NCBI RefSeq assembly: GCF_000276665.1
Contig: NW_004955446.1
Location: forward strand, 11,292,652-11,356,651
From: Chinchilla lanigera
Taxonomy: Eukaryota > Chordata > Mammalia > Rodentia > Chinchillidae
Length of the DNA: 64,000 nt
Direction of reading: 5' to 3'
Of the stretch, positions 55,268 through 64,000 are shown piece after piece. The notes under the pieces are model-generated. The model was not told where the DNA came from and ran no database searches. It worked only from the letters and a program-made list of their open reading frames with translations. Each line of letters starts with the position of its first letter. Positions within the stretch are counted from its first letter, which is position 1. The position numbers and the translations under genes are program-made.

Positions 55268-55331
<64 letters not shown>
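55267..55331. repeat. (CA)n microsatellite
   Basis: About 32 CA units with one CG interruption at about 55,295. It appears to have grown from the ATACACA end of the MLT1 LTR. Confidence 0.95.
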
Positions 55332-55333
<2 letters not shown>

Positions 55334-55524
55334 CTTCCTATGCTTTTCCTCAAATTTAACAGGGGCTGGACCTTGGACCTGTCCATGTTCAGGAGGATGG
55401 AGATTTTTGGGAGGCAGAGCATGGATACTGAAGCCTCTCTGAACTGTTCTGGCCCAGAACAGACTTTTGTGTCCTACTGCATTGGACTTCCCAACGGTAA
55501 TGTGAATAAGTGTCTGTTTGGGTG

Positions 55525-55668
55525 ACCGTGGGTGAGTCACGGTCCCTCGCTCTGACCTCACTTGTACATAGAAGAGGTAATACCTACCTCACAGGATGAG
55601 CATGAAGCTTAGAGAGAACATGATAAGGTATGAAATATGGCCCTGACATACAACTGGCTCGCATATAT
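55525..55668 (+). mobile_element. MIR SINE
   Basis: TGACCGTGGGTGAGTCACGG, AGAGGTAATACCTACCTCAC, AGGATGAGCATGAAGC and GGCCCTGACATAC follow MIR order. Confidence 0.7.
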
Positions 55669-55669
55669 G

Positions 55670-56540
55670 TTATTGGGAAATTCCAGAATCAAGCAGGTTA
55701 CAGTCTATTGCCTGAGGCATCTTGAATTTGATTTGAGATAGGTTGGAATCCTCTAGGTGAGGGGGCAAGGGCACGGGCAGAAGGCCAGTTGTAGCAGAGT
55801 GAGCTACCTTCACTATACAGGACCATTCTGACCCCAGTAATTCCTGCTGGGACCATTACCAATTCATCTCTGTGCTCGCTGTGCCAGCCTGGACAGGCCA
55901 AGATATGGCAAGAAGAGGGAAGACCCATAAAAAGTTCCATGGAGCTGGCAGCCATGGCTCCATGAGGTCCCACCCTCACAGTGCTGTTTGTGGCAAAGAG
56001 TGGGGACTCTATGCCCATGGATTTGGGACCTGATTCTGAGACACGTCTGTAGCAGCTGGACGTGTCCAGAAGAGAACTTCCTGGGATATCCTTGAGACAA
56101 CACTTTGTTAAACAAAACAAAACAAACATTCTCAAATGTCGCTTGAAGAGCTAACTCATAATAAGTTTCATGTTTAGAAAAATACCACCTGTCAGAAAAA
56201 CAAGTACCATATAAGGAATTCCATTAACTAGACAGGGCAGGCAGGCGTCTGGACACACCTTTCTCTGCAGGGTGACTCATCATCAGGAAGGAGCTTGATC
56301 AGAAACAAGGACAGCTCGCTCTGTCCTACTAGCCTCAGGCTTCAAGCGGGGGAGTGTCCCCTGACATGGGGCTTTCCCAGCTCTCCAGGGTCAATCTTGC
56401 TGAACTCTCCCCATCAACACAAACTTCTCCTTCTGTCTCCAAGATGAAGCTTCACCCACAGGTCTTATTGTTAGTTCGGAAAGCCTAATTCTACAAGCCA
56501 GAACCTTGGAGCTGGGGTAGCCTCAAACTCCAGAAACTTA
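55670..56540. other. Unique sequence holding the longest open frame
   Basis: A minus-strand frame of 145 codons (55,698-56,135) has an alternative in-frame shadow on the same strand in another phase and no recognisable signal peptide, motif or domain. Composition looks LTR-like rather than coding. I do not call it a gene. Confidence 0.4.
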
Positions 56541-56542
56541 AA

Positions 56543-56652
56543 TGTTACACATGAGCAAGTCAGGTCTCATTAGACGACTTTTCTGAGATTACCAGCCAAA
56601 GAGCGACAGGTCAAGGGCTAGCTCTGCACTCTCCTAAATCCTGCAGCATGCT
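56543..56652 (-). mobile_element. MIR SINE fragment
   Basis: CACATGAGCAAGTCAGGTC, TTCTGAGATTACCAGCC and CAAGGGCTAGCTCTGCACTC match a degraded reversed MIR core. Confidence 0.5.
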
Positions 56653-56654
56653 AA

Positions 56655-57445
56655 GCCATGACTTTAGACATTTTAGGCACTAACGCTAAAATTCAATGGT
56701 GTGCAACTGATCAAATAGCTAACTATTACCAAGAAGAGAGTGGACTTACAGAGCTGAACAAATTTTTGAGGCTCGGATGGTGTTTGCAAAAGCAATATAG
56801 ATCTAAGGGCAAGGGGCAGAATGTGGCTTTTGCATAGCCATTGCCTTCAAGGCACTCTGCCAAAATAAATCTCTTCCTCTCTCCAATTCTCGCTGCAAGC
56901 TTGTTGAGTGGCTAAATTTTGATGTCTTTATTCTCAGGCCATTTTTCATTTTATTTAAATTTTTTTTGCATACTCATATACTTTAATAGTTCCCTCTACA
57001 AGAGACAATACATCATTTTTTTTAACAGAAATCTTAGGTCATGAGAGATCAAACAGATCCAAACAAGGAAGATGAAAATTAAATATTTAAATTAATCCAA
57101 AGGTGATATATTGTACCACCTAAAACCTACTACATGATAGTTGCAGGCTAAAGAGGATTAAGCTACAGCAAATTATCTAATGTGAGTGTGAGCAGTGACA
57201 AAGCAGGAAGCAAGTTTGTGGTTCAACAGACTATGGTACTGTGGTCATTCGGCTCAAGGGCATGTTTGGGCAGGCAAAGGTCCAAGTGGCTGTAGGTAAG
57301 GTGAAATAAAATGGAATAGGTGAAAGGAAAATCCAAGCTACAGGGGCAAGCAGATGATGATGGATCAGGCTTCTTCCAAGAAAGGATTGCTGTACTGTAT
57401 CACCCCCCTTCCCTACCGCTACAATCCCAACCAACAGCTGCTCAA
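56655..57445. other. Unique sequence, no gene seen
   Basis: AT-rich with T run at 56,961-56,968; no family recognised. Confidence 0.4.
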
Positions 57446-57448
57446 ACC

Positions 57449-57517
57449 GAGCTGCCTAGACCCCAGACCTTGCGCTTGCCAGGCAGGAACTCTGCCACTG
57501 AGCTATGTCCCTGGTTT
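57449..57517 (-). mobile_element. Diverged ID SINE, partial
   Basis: CCTTGCGCTTGCCAGGCAGG, CTCTGCCACTGAGC and TATGTCCCTGG are the reversed ID tRNA-like body. The 3' box and T run to its left are unrecognisable. Confidence 0.75.
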
Positions 57518-57519
57518 TA

Positions 57520-58455
57520 GTTTTTCTGACTTTACACCCTTTATTTTCTCACTACCTTCTAGGTCAAGATGAGTTTTTCAGTGGAGCAAGAGACTTACAG
57601 TGTCTGGTTCCTGGCCAAGAGGTTCCTGGTTCCTGGGCAGCAGTGGCTGAGGATGTCCTGTGAGAATTCACTAGCTAATATGGGCTTCCCTAAGGTGAAA
57701 GGGGAATAGAGAAGTTCACTCATTTATTTTTTGTTTAAGGAAATATAAACGCCCACCATGGCTCAAGTATGCACTAGCCACAAGGGTTATTTGATACATC
57801 TGCTAATTAGGTTTCTCAAAATTGAATGGTACAAAGTGACACCTGAGTTCAAAGGTGAGACAGCCATTTGTCACTGATAAAAGTCTCCAGCTTCTTTTGG
57901 CAAAACTGCTTATTATACCACAGAAACATGTGCAGTGACAACCTTGCTAAGTACAGTATTGACAGAGCCTGTGTTCTCCCAGCCCCCACATCCAGGCTCT
58001 CAAAAACTTGATTTCCTTGAGATCCAAGCTAGTTTTTCTTCATGAACTCAGCCCAGGAGGGTGCAGTACAATCATGGCTGAGAGGATGATGACATGGGCA
58101 ATTTCAGTTTCGTGTAGCGATCCAAGTTCTATAGAGAATAAGCCTGAACATTATTCTGACCTCTGCGTAATCAAAGCTTGCTCTGTCCTTTCACAGGTGT
58201 CATGAGTCCTCCATAGACTACCTAGAGGACAGTTACTGCTTACAGTCCTCGTTAAACAGTCTGAATTTCCCCTATCTCTGGGGCACATGGGTACCTGTGT
58301 GTGTGTGCATGCATGCATGAATTGGCAGAGTAACAATAGCTAAGGTACAGATTTATTTAAATCTTCATAAAACTTGAATAAAGTCTGAAGGGGACTCAAG
58401 TATACATATAACTAAATTTCAAAGAAAAGTGAAATAAAAGCCACAGCATTTAGGG
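57520..58455. other. Unique sequence, no gene seen
   Basis: Short TG/GCATGCATGCATG tract at 58,291-58,320; no element recognised. Confidence 0.4.
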
Positions 58456-58457
58456 TG

Positions 58458-59000
58458 AGGGAGACATCACTCTAGCTAGACAGAATCAGGACAAAAAATA
58501 TTGGAAAAAGTAGCCTTGGGAGGACCCTTGAAATATTCTACTAGACAAGGGTGGATAGGGGGGCATTTCAGATTAACAAAATGGCAAAAGTAAAGAATCA
58601 GGGGTTAGAGAGTTTCCTGTGGAGCAGGGAAAGGTAGCATTGGATTGGAATATGGGGCTTTGAGATGGAGCAGTAGTAAAGAGCCAAACAGAAGGGTAAC
58701 CTGGGGTCTGATGCCAGGCTAAGGAATTTGGACTGAACTTTATAATCAGTAGAGTGTGACTGATAGTGGTTGAGCTTTGGAGTAAAGCTCAGCATTAAGA
58801 GCAGCTGGCATGGATTCTTCTAGTGACAGAAAGACGAATCATGGTGGTAAGAAGGCAATGCTAGGAATCAGTTAAGTGGCTATTTGTGCAGTCCAGGGAA
58901 TCGGGGCTGTTTCTGAACAAAAGCAGTGGCTAAGGATAACAAGCAGTCACCATGTGGCTCTTTACTTGATTAAATGAATGGCAAGGATCAGAGCCAAAAC
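58458..59000 (-). mobile_element. L2 LINE fragment, antisense
   Basis: GATGCCAGGCTAAGGAATTTGG, ACTGAACTTTATAATC, AGAGTGTGACTGATAG and AGCAGCTGGCATGG match the reversed L2 region that precedes its 3' third. Diverged. Confidence 0.55.
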
Positions 59001-59450
59001 CAGTCCTGAGAACCTGAACCCAATTACCAAAGAAAGGTATCATCAAAAGAAACAGAAAGAGGAAATGCTGGTTTAGGAGAAAAATATAATCATCCTGATT
59101 AAAAAATATCCAGTAAACAAACAAAATGGAAACTGGGCATCAAGAGTTGGATGTCAGGCACAGGGGGAAAGTGGGTAGAGATGTAGCTCTCAGGGTTGCA
59201 GACGAACTTGTTGAGTTTACAGGAATTCATGAACAAACCAGATGAGAAGTAAGGGAAAATAACTTACAAGAAATGGTGTAGAAGAGAGAGATGGAGGAAA
59301 GGAGGCTCAGGGGACAAGCAGAACCCCAAATACAGCAGAGCCCGAAAGAGTGACATCATACAGGTGATTAGTCAAGTGGGTCCACATACCCAACTCTTAC
59401 ACTTGCAGACTTGTGGATGAAGAGGAAAAACATAACCCTTACTTTTCTGG
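59001..59450. other. Unique sequence, no gene seen
   Basis: Purine-rich on the plus strand; may be more antisense L2 but no clear landmark. Confidence 0.35.
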
Positions 59451-59454
59451 TGGA

Positions 59455-59935
59455 AAAGACAGATGAAGCAAATAAGCAAAGAAATTAATAAACAATTACA
59501 AATAATAAGGGACAGGACTGGAGCTCAATGATGGGGTACTTACTTACCATGTGCAAGGTCTTTGAGGTGTCCCTAACACCTCAAAAACAAAGAAATGAAC
59601 AAAACAAATAAAACCACATTTAAAGCTGTAAATGAAATAATCCAGATGCTGTAATAAGAGGTTATTAAGGGTGTGTGACACACTTTTAAATAGGTGCCCA
59701 GGGAAGGCCTTTTCCTAGGGATGTGCTTTGAGCTGAGATGTGTAAACTAGAAGAGCCAGACCAAGTCAGAAAAGGGGACATGCTTCCCAGTAGAAGGAAG
59801 AGCAGGCAAAGTTGCTAAGACAGGAGAGAGCTTGGCACATTGGAGATACTGAAGATGGTTAAGATGACAGGGACACTGAGAATGGGGAGGAAGGGACATG
59901 AGATCAAACTAGAAGGGTGGGTAGTGCTGAATAAG
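59455..59935 (-). mobile_element. L2 LINE fragment, antisense, with old ID-like insert
   Basis: GCCCAGGGAAGGCCTTTTCC, GTGCTTTGAGCTGAGATG, AGGAAGAGCAGGCAAAG and GAGAGAGCTTGGCAC match reversed L2. The ID-like element at 59,512-59,605 lies within. Confidence 0.6.
59512..59605 (+). mobile_element. Old ID/B4-type tRNA-derived SINE
   Basis: GGACTGGAGCTCAATGATGG, ACTTACCATGTGCAAGGTC, GTCCCTAACACC and an A-rich tail. It resembles the ID family but is far more diverged than the others. Confidence 0.6.
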
Positions 59936-59939
59936 CACT

Positions 59940-60965
59940 TCTCTCTTACAGGCTCTGTACATTAGTGATTTTCAAAAACAGAGACATTAGAGCAGGAGCT
60001 AGAGCTTCCTGGGTATCCCACCCAAAACCATCCTCATCTTGGACACTTAGGTATCTTGAGGATAGTCACAAGTTTGCCTTGCTATAGTCCAAGTCAAAGT
60101 GAAAAAATGGAACATCTAGCTCCTACTCAAATATGTACCCAAAGTCCAAAGTAGGAAGCCAGCATTCCTATTGGGTAAGAAGACTAGAGCAGAAGCCACT
60201 ACTAGGGCTGGTCCTATTTCTGGCGGCATGGCTGGCCTTTGCAGCTCATAGAGGATGGCAAGGCCCAGGCATGGGTCTGGATTAGGAAAGCCTCAGGCCT
60301 GGGTAGCCAGCTAGGGAAGAGACTGTGCAGTCTCAACTGTCACTTCACACAGCGTGCCTGACTCATGGGTGTTGACAATTGCAGTATAATTTTAATTATA
60401 CTAGACACTGTTTCATAATACCTCATGTCAACCAATATTTTGTAAAAGGCCATGAAGTTTTAATAGTTGTCTGCTGCAAGAGAGCACTCTGCTCTTAAAT
60501 CTGAGCTGAGGTAGGCTGAGAGAAATCTGGGTTATAATTAAAAGAGTTGTAAAGTGGCTAGAAATGCTATAAATGCCAAATAAAAAAGAAACTCACTAAC
60601 ATATTGAGCCTGCTCAGAAAGAAGTGCTGACTCAACCCTCTGCTGCCACCCTGGGACTTTGAACTTTAGGTACGAAGTTTAGGAACAGGTTCCCTGTATG
60701 CCACAGTCTCCAGGGAAGGTGGAATTTGCCCCCTCTTGCCTCTCCGGGAGGCTCAGGCATAGACACTGCAATCTTTGAGTGCAAATCCAGGGAGAGGCTT
60801 ATGGAAGGGCAGGGACTGTTTCTCATCTTCCTGTGAACCCCTGGCATTGCCTGAGAGCTTTAACAATGCTTGTGCCTGCCTCATGCCTAGACCAACACGT
60901 CAGATCTTTACTTTAGGGCCTGAGCTTCAGAACTGAAAACCATCTCATGGTAAACTAATTAATGC
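59940..60965. other. Unique sequence, no gene seen
   Basis: A small AT palindrome AGTATAATTTTAATTATACT at 60,383-60,402 (2-nt centre). No repeat family or exon. Confidence 0.45.
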
Positions 60966-60967
60966 AA

Positions 60968-61432
60968 CCCTTTCTGTCCTCGGAAGATGTCCATATCCTA
61001 ATCACCAGAGCTTATGATATTCTATTATCTTACATGGCAAAAGGCACTTTGTGGATGTGATTACATTAAGGATGTTTTGATGAGGAGATTATCCTGGATT
61101 AGCCAGGTGAGACTGATGTGGTTACAAGTTCCCTTACAAGACTAGGAGTCAAAGAAGAGAAGGCCAGGTGACAAAGGAGCAAAAGATTGGAATGATGTCC
61201 TTGAGGAAGGAGGGAGGAGCTACAAGTCAAGAAGCACAGCCTCTAGCTAGAATGGCTAGGAAATAAACGTTCCCTTGCAGCCATCAGAAGAAATGCAGCC
61301 CAATCAATACCTTGATGTTGGCTCATAGAGAGTGATTTCGGATTATTGATCTCCAAACTGTAAGAGAAGTAATTTGTTCATTTTAAGCCAGAAAGAATGC
61401 GACAATTTATTAGAGAAGCCCTAGGAAATGAA
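60968..61432 (+). mobile_element. MLT1 MaLR solo LTR
   Basis: GAAGATGTCCATATCCTAATC, TATCTTACATGGCAAAAGGC, GATTATCCTGGATTAGCC, TACAAGTTCCCTTACAAG, CTCCAAACTGTAAGAG and TTAGAGAAGCCCTAGGAAATG follow MLT1 order over its full length. Confidence 0.85.
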
Positions 61433-61573
61433 CACCAACTCCTCAGGTGATGCTAATGACCACCCAAAGATAAGAATCAATGTTGGAGAAACTTTCCATT
61501 CAAAGTGCATCGATGCTGTCGGGAGGTCATTAAAAAATGTAAGACTGACATAAAATTTATTTGGAACTATTTT

Positions 61574-61665
61574 TTTTTTTTTTTTCCTCCGGTACCGGGA
61601 ACCGAACTCACGACCTTGCGCTTGCGAGGCAGGCGCTTTTGCCCCTGAGCTAAACCCCCAGCCCC
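61574..61665 (-). mobile_element. Young-looking ID SINE in L1
   Basis: T run, CTCCGGTACCGGGAACCGAAC, CGACCTTGCGCTTGCG, GCGCTTTTGCCCCTGAGC, TAAACCCCCAGCCCC. The 13-bp TTGGAACTATTTT occurs at 61,561-61,573 and 61,666-61,678, a perfect duplication. Several CpGs are retained. Confidence 0.96.
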
Positions 61666-62506
61666 TTGGAACTATTTTAGTGAAAGCAATTTCTGGGCAA
61701 CAAAGGCAAGCAGGCAGCATCATAACCCTTGATTTGAAGTTATACTACAAACCACTGGGATAAAAACAACATAATACTGGCAAAAAAAAAAAAAATAGAC
61801 TCAAGGATCAGTGGAACAGATTAGCAGATGCAGAAAGAACTCCAAGTGCATTCAGCCACCTTATCTTTGACAAAGGGGCCAAGTGCCTTTACTGAAGAAG
61901 GATAGCCTCTTTAATAAATGGTGATAGAAAAACTGGCTTTGCACACACCAAAGATTAAGACTAGACCCATATCTCACAACATATACTAAACTAAAATCAA
62001 AATATATCACAGATATAAAACAGAAACTATATCTAAAACAGAAACACTAAATCTGTTGGAAGATATAATATGTAGAACTCTTGAAGACATAGGTGTAGAC
62101 AAGGACTTCAGGAACAAAACCCCAATTGCACAGGGGTTTTTATTGCAAAGAATCAACAACTGGGATCTCATCTTATTAAAAAGTGTTTGCATAGCAAACA
62201 CCAACAGAGTGAAGAGAAACCCATAGAGTGGGAAAAATTTTTTGCCCAATGTTCCTCAGAAAAAGACTAATATGTAGTATATATTAAGAATGCAAAAGAA
62301 ATCAGACCTCCCAAATTTAAAGACCCAATCCAAAACTGGGCACCTGAAATAAATGGACATTTCTCTGGTAAAGAAGTAGAAACAGCAAATAAATATATGA
62401 AAAAATGTTCAACATCATTGGTCATTTAAGAGATGAAAATTAAAACAATGCTGAGATTCCATCTTACTCCAGAAAGAATAGCTATTATCAAGAAATCAAC
62501 CATTGA

Positions 62507-62580
62507 GGGCTGGGGACTTAGCTCAGTGATGCAGCACCTGCCTGGCAAGTTCAATTCTTGGCAGCCTCTCCCCAGCCAAA
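62507..62580 (+). mobile_element. ID SINE with internal deletion, in L1
   Basis: GGGCTGGGGACTTAGCTCAG, GCACCTGCCTGGCAAG, then TTCAATTCTTGGCAGCC; the stretch between the boxes that reads GCGCAAGGTCGTGAG in other copies is missing. Flanks AAATCAACCATT and AAATTAATTAAT may be a decayed duplication. Confidence 0.85.
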
Positions 62581-63284
62581 CAGAAAGGAAATTAATTAAT
62601 AACAAAAGCTGGTGAGGCTGTGGGGAAACAGAAACACTTCTCCACTCTTGGTGGGAGTGTAGACTCATGCAACCACTGTGGAAATCAGTGTGAAGATTTC
62701 TCAAAAAATTAAAACTAGAGATTCCATTTGACCCAGCCATTCCTCTTCTTGGTATTTTTCCTGAAAGAATTAAAAGCATCACTACAGTGATATATGAACA
62801 CCCATGTTTATAGAAGAACAGTTTGTAATAGTTAAATCTTGGAAGCAGCCTAAATGCCCATCAACCAATGAACGGATAAATAAGATGTGGGGTTTTTACA
62901 TACAATGGAGTACTACTACTCTGCCATAGAAAGGGTAAATTTGAGACATTTCAAGGTAAATGGATGCAATTTGAGACCATACTGTTAAGTGAAATAAATT
63001 GTACACATATATTTAAATACTGCACTGTTTTTCTGATGGGAGAAACCAAAATGGTAAATAAGAACCAAAATGTAAAATAGATATTGGGATATAAGAAAAA
63101 AGTGTTCAAATGGGAAGAGTTACAAGGGAGGAGGGAGGAGGAAAGGAAGGGAAAATAAAAAAGAGAGAGAATAGAAGGGAAAAAATAGAAATAGCTTCTG
63201 TAAATAAAGAAGGGAACTATTGTTGAAGGGAGGGGAGGGGACTGTGTGTCCTGGCTAGATATTTCTGTGTCTTTCTTTCTGCTA

Positions 63285-63400
63285 CATGGTGAGATCTTTG
63301 TGATTATTAGAGTGATTATCTCTCATGTATCTTCATATTCTGAGCACCTAGCACAGAAATCAGCACTTAGAGGTAAATAAATATCTCATTTAAATGAGCA
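63285..63400 (+). mobile_element. L2 3' terminus
   Basis: ACATGGTGAGATCTTTGTG, TGAGCACCTAGCACAGAAATC and AGGTAAATAAATATCTC resemble the L2 terminal region. Confidence 0.5.
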
Positions 63401-63404
63401 AAGC

Positions 63405-64000
63405 AGACTCCATCCTGGTTACACCAAATCTGGCTGTGGACCAGATACACCCACATCAGTCAGGAGCAGTCAGAGGTCAGAATATGATCTTACTCCAAAC
63501 TCACTGATCAGACTTGCTCATCTTACTTCTATGAGTTGCCGCAGGGGATTCTGCCCACTCTTTTGGCCAATTGTCAGTGCAGGGGCAGTGGCTGTGCTAT
63601 CAGGGACAAACAAAATTTAGGTGAGAGAACTGAATTGCTTTCAGTTTTAAGATTCATTTATACATGCAAAATTGAGAATTGCCTCAACACTGTTATTTCT
63701 AAGGCCAAAGAGGGACAGATTGTACTTCTCAGGTAGAATCTCATTTGGACAGATAAAATCTTTGACTTTTTGAGGACAAAGTTATTCATTGAGCTTAGTT
63801 AAGCAGAGGGAGTGGTTCATTCTCTCAGTCCAACTCCACAGCCAAAGGCCTCTCTGCTCTGTTTGAGTCTATCTTCGGCTCACAAGCCTTTACTCACTAG
63901 GAGGGTCTGACTTAATTTCTGTTGGCTGCCAGCCCAAATCAGATGAAAGCCCAAGTGAAACCATGATGGTTTAATCATAAAATTTAAATCCCTATTTGAG
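63405..64000. other. Unique sequence, no gene seen
   Basis: No family or coding signal recognised to the window end. Confidence 0.4.

Larger units (their letters stand above)
61535..63240 (+). mobile_element. L1 3' portion, interrupted by two IDs
   Basis: ORF2 C-terminal region starting at about AAAATTTATTTGGAACTATT, then GGCAACAAAGGCAAGC, CACCTTATCTTTGACAAAGG, AAATGGTGATAGAAAAACTGG, CCCTTCTGGG-type blocks, GGGAGTGTAGACTCATGC and a purine-rich 3' UTR (63,110-63,180). IDs sit at 61,574-61,665 and 62,507-62,580. Frames are broken. Confidence 0.87.

Noticed and set aside
60383..60402. 20-bp AT-rich palindrome as an operator or binding site
   Set aside because: Too short and AT-rich to be notable in this composition, with no associated gene.

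Overview
The window is mammalian, almost certainly rodent, nuclear DNA: AT-rich, CpG-poor and packed with retroposons. I find no protein-coding gene, no convincing exon and no functional RNA gene. The longest open frame with a start codon is only about 145 codons and has no recognisable domain. The stretch is best read as intergenic or deep-intronic sequence.

The organism is inferred from the SINEs. There are tRNA-derived ID elements, 7SL-derived B1 elements and an ID-B1 (B4-like) dimer, together found only in rodents. Several ID copies end in a GGTACCGG-type 3' box, unlike the rat BC1-type ID ending as I remember it. That points away from mouse and rat, and a Castorimorpha-type rodent (beaver, kangaroo rat, gopher) is possible, but I cannot confirm the species.

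Layout. 0-10 kb: an L1 3' end, MLT1 debris, an L2 broken by an ID, a minus-strand L1 with a small L1 3'-end insertion, and MIRs. 10.7-16.9 kb: a 5'-truncated L1 with target-site duplications, itself interrupted by a complete minus-strand MaLR LTR with a 5-bp duplication. Two more plus-strand LTRs follow, then a large imperfect palindrome (about 200-bp arms, 26-nt spacer) beside a small CpG-bearing patch. 17-34 kb: B1, MaLR/ERVL LTRs, a 140-bp TA-flanked MITE, ancient L1M, MIR and L2, separated by unique sequence. 34-39 kb: an L1 3' portion holding a B1, another B1 and two ERVL-type LTRs. 39-50 kb: B4-like dimer, IDs, MIRs, a pure TC repeat, MER5A copies and a MER2-like transposon split by a B1 that was in turn invaded by an ID. 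50-64 kb: MIR, L2, MLT1 LTRs, CA/TG microsatellites and an L1 3' end broken by two IDs.

Nothing here works together as a pathway or operon. What can be read is a stratigraphy of insertions: MIR, L2, L1M, MER2 and MER5 oldest; MLT1/MLT2-type LTRs next; then the rodent-phase L1 copies and B1; IDs youngest. The structure not explained by a family I can name is the palindrome near 16.3-16.8 kb. All family names come from remembered consensus patterns, not a database search.
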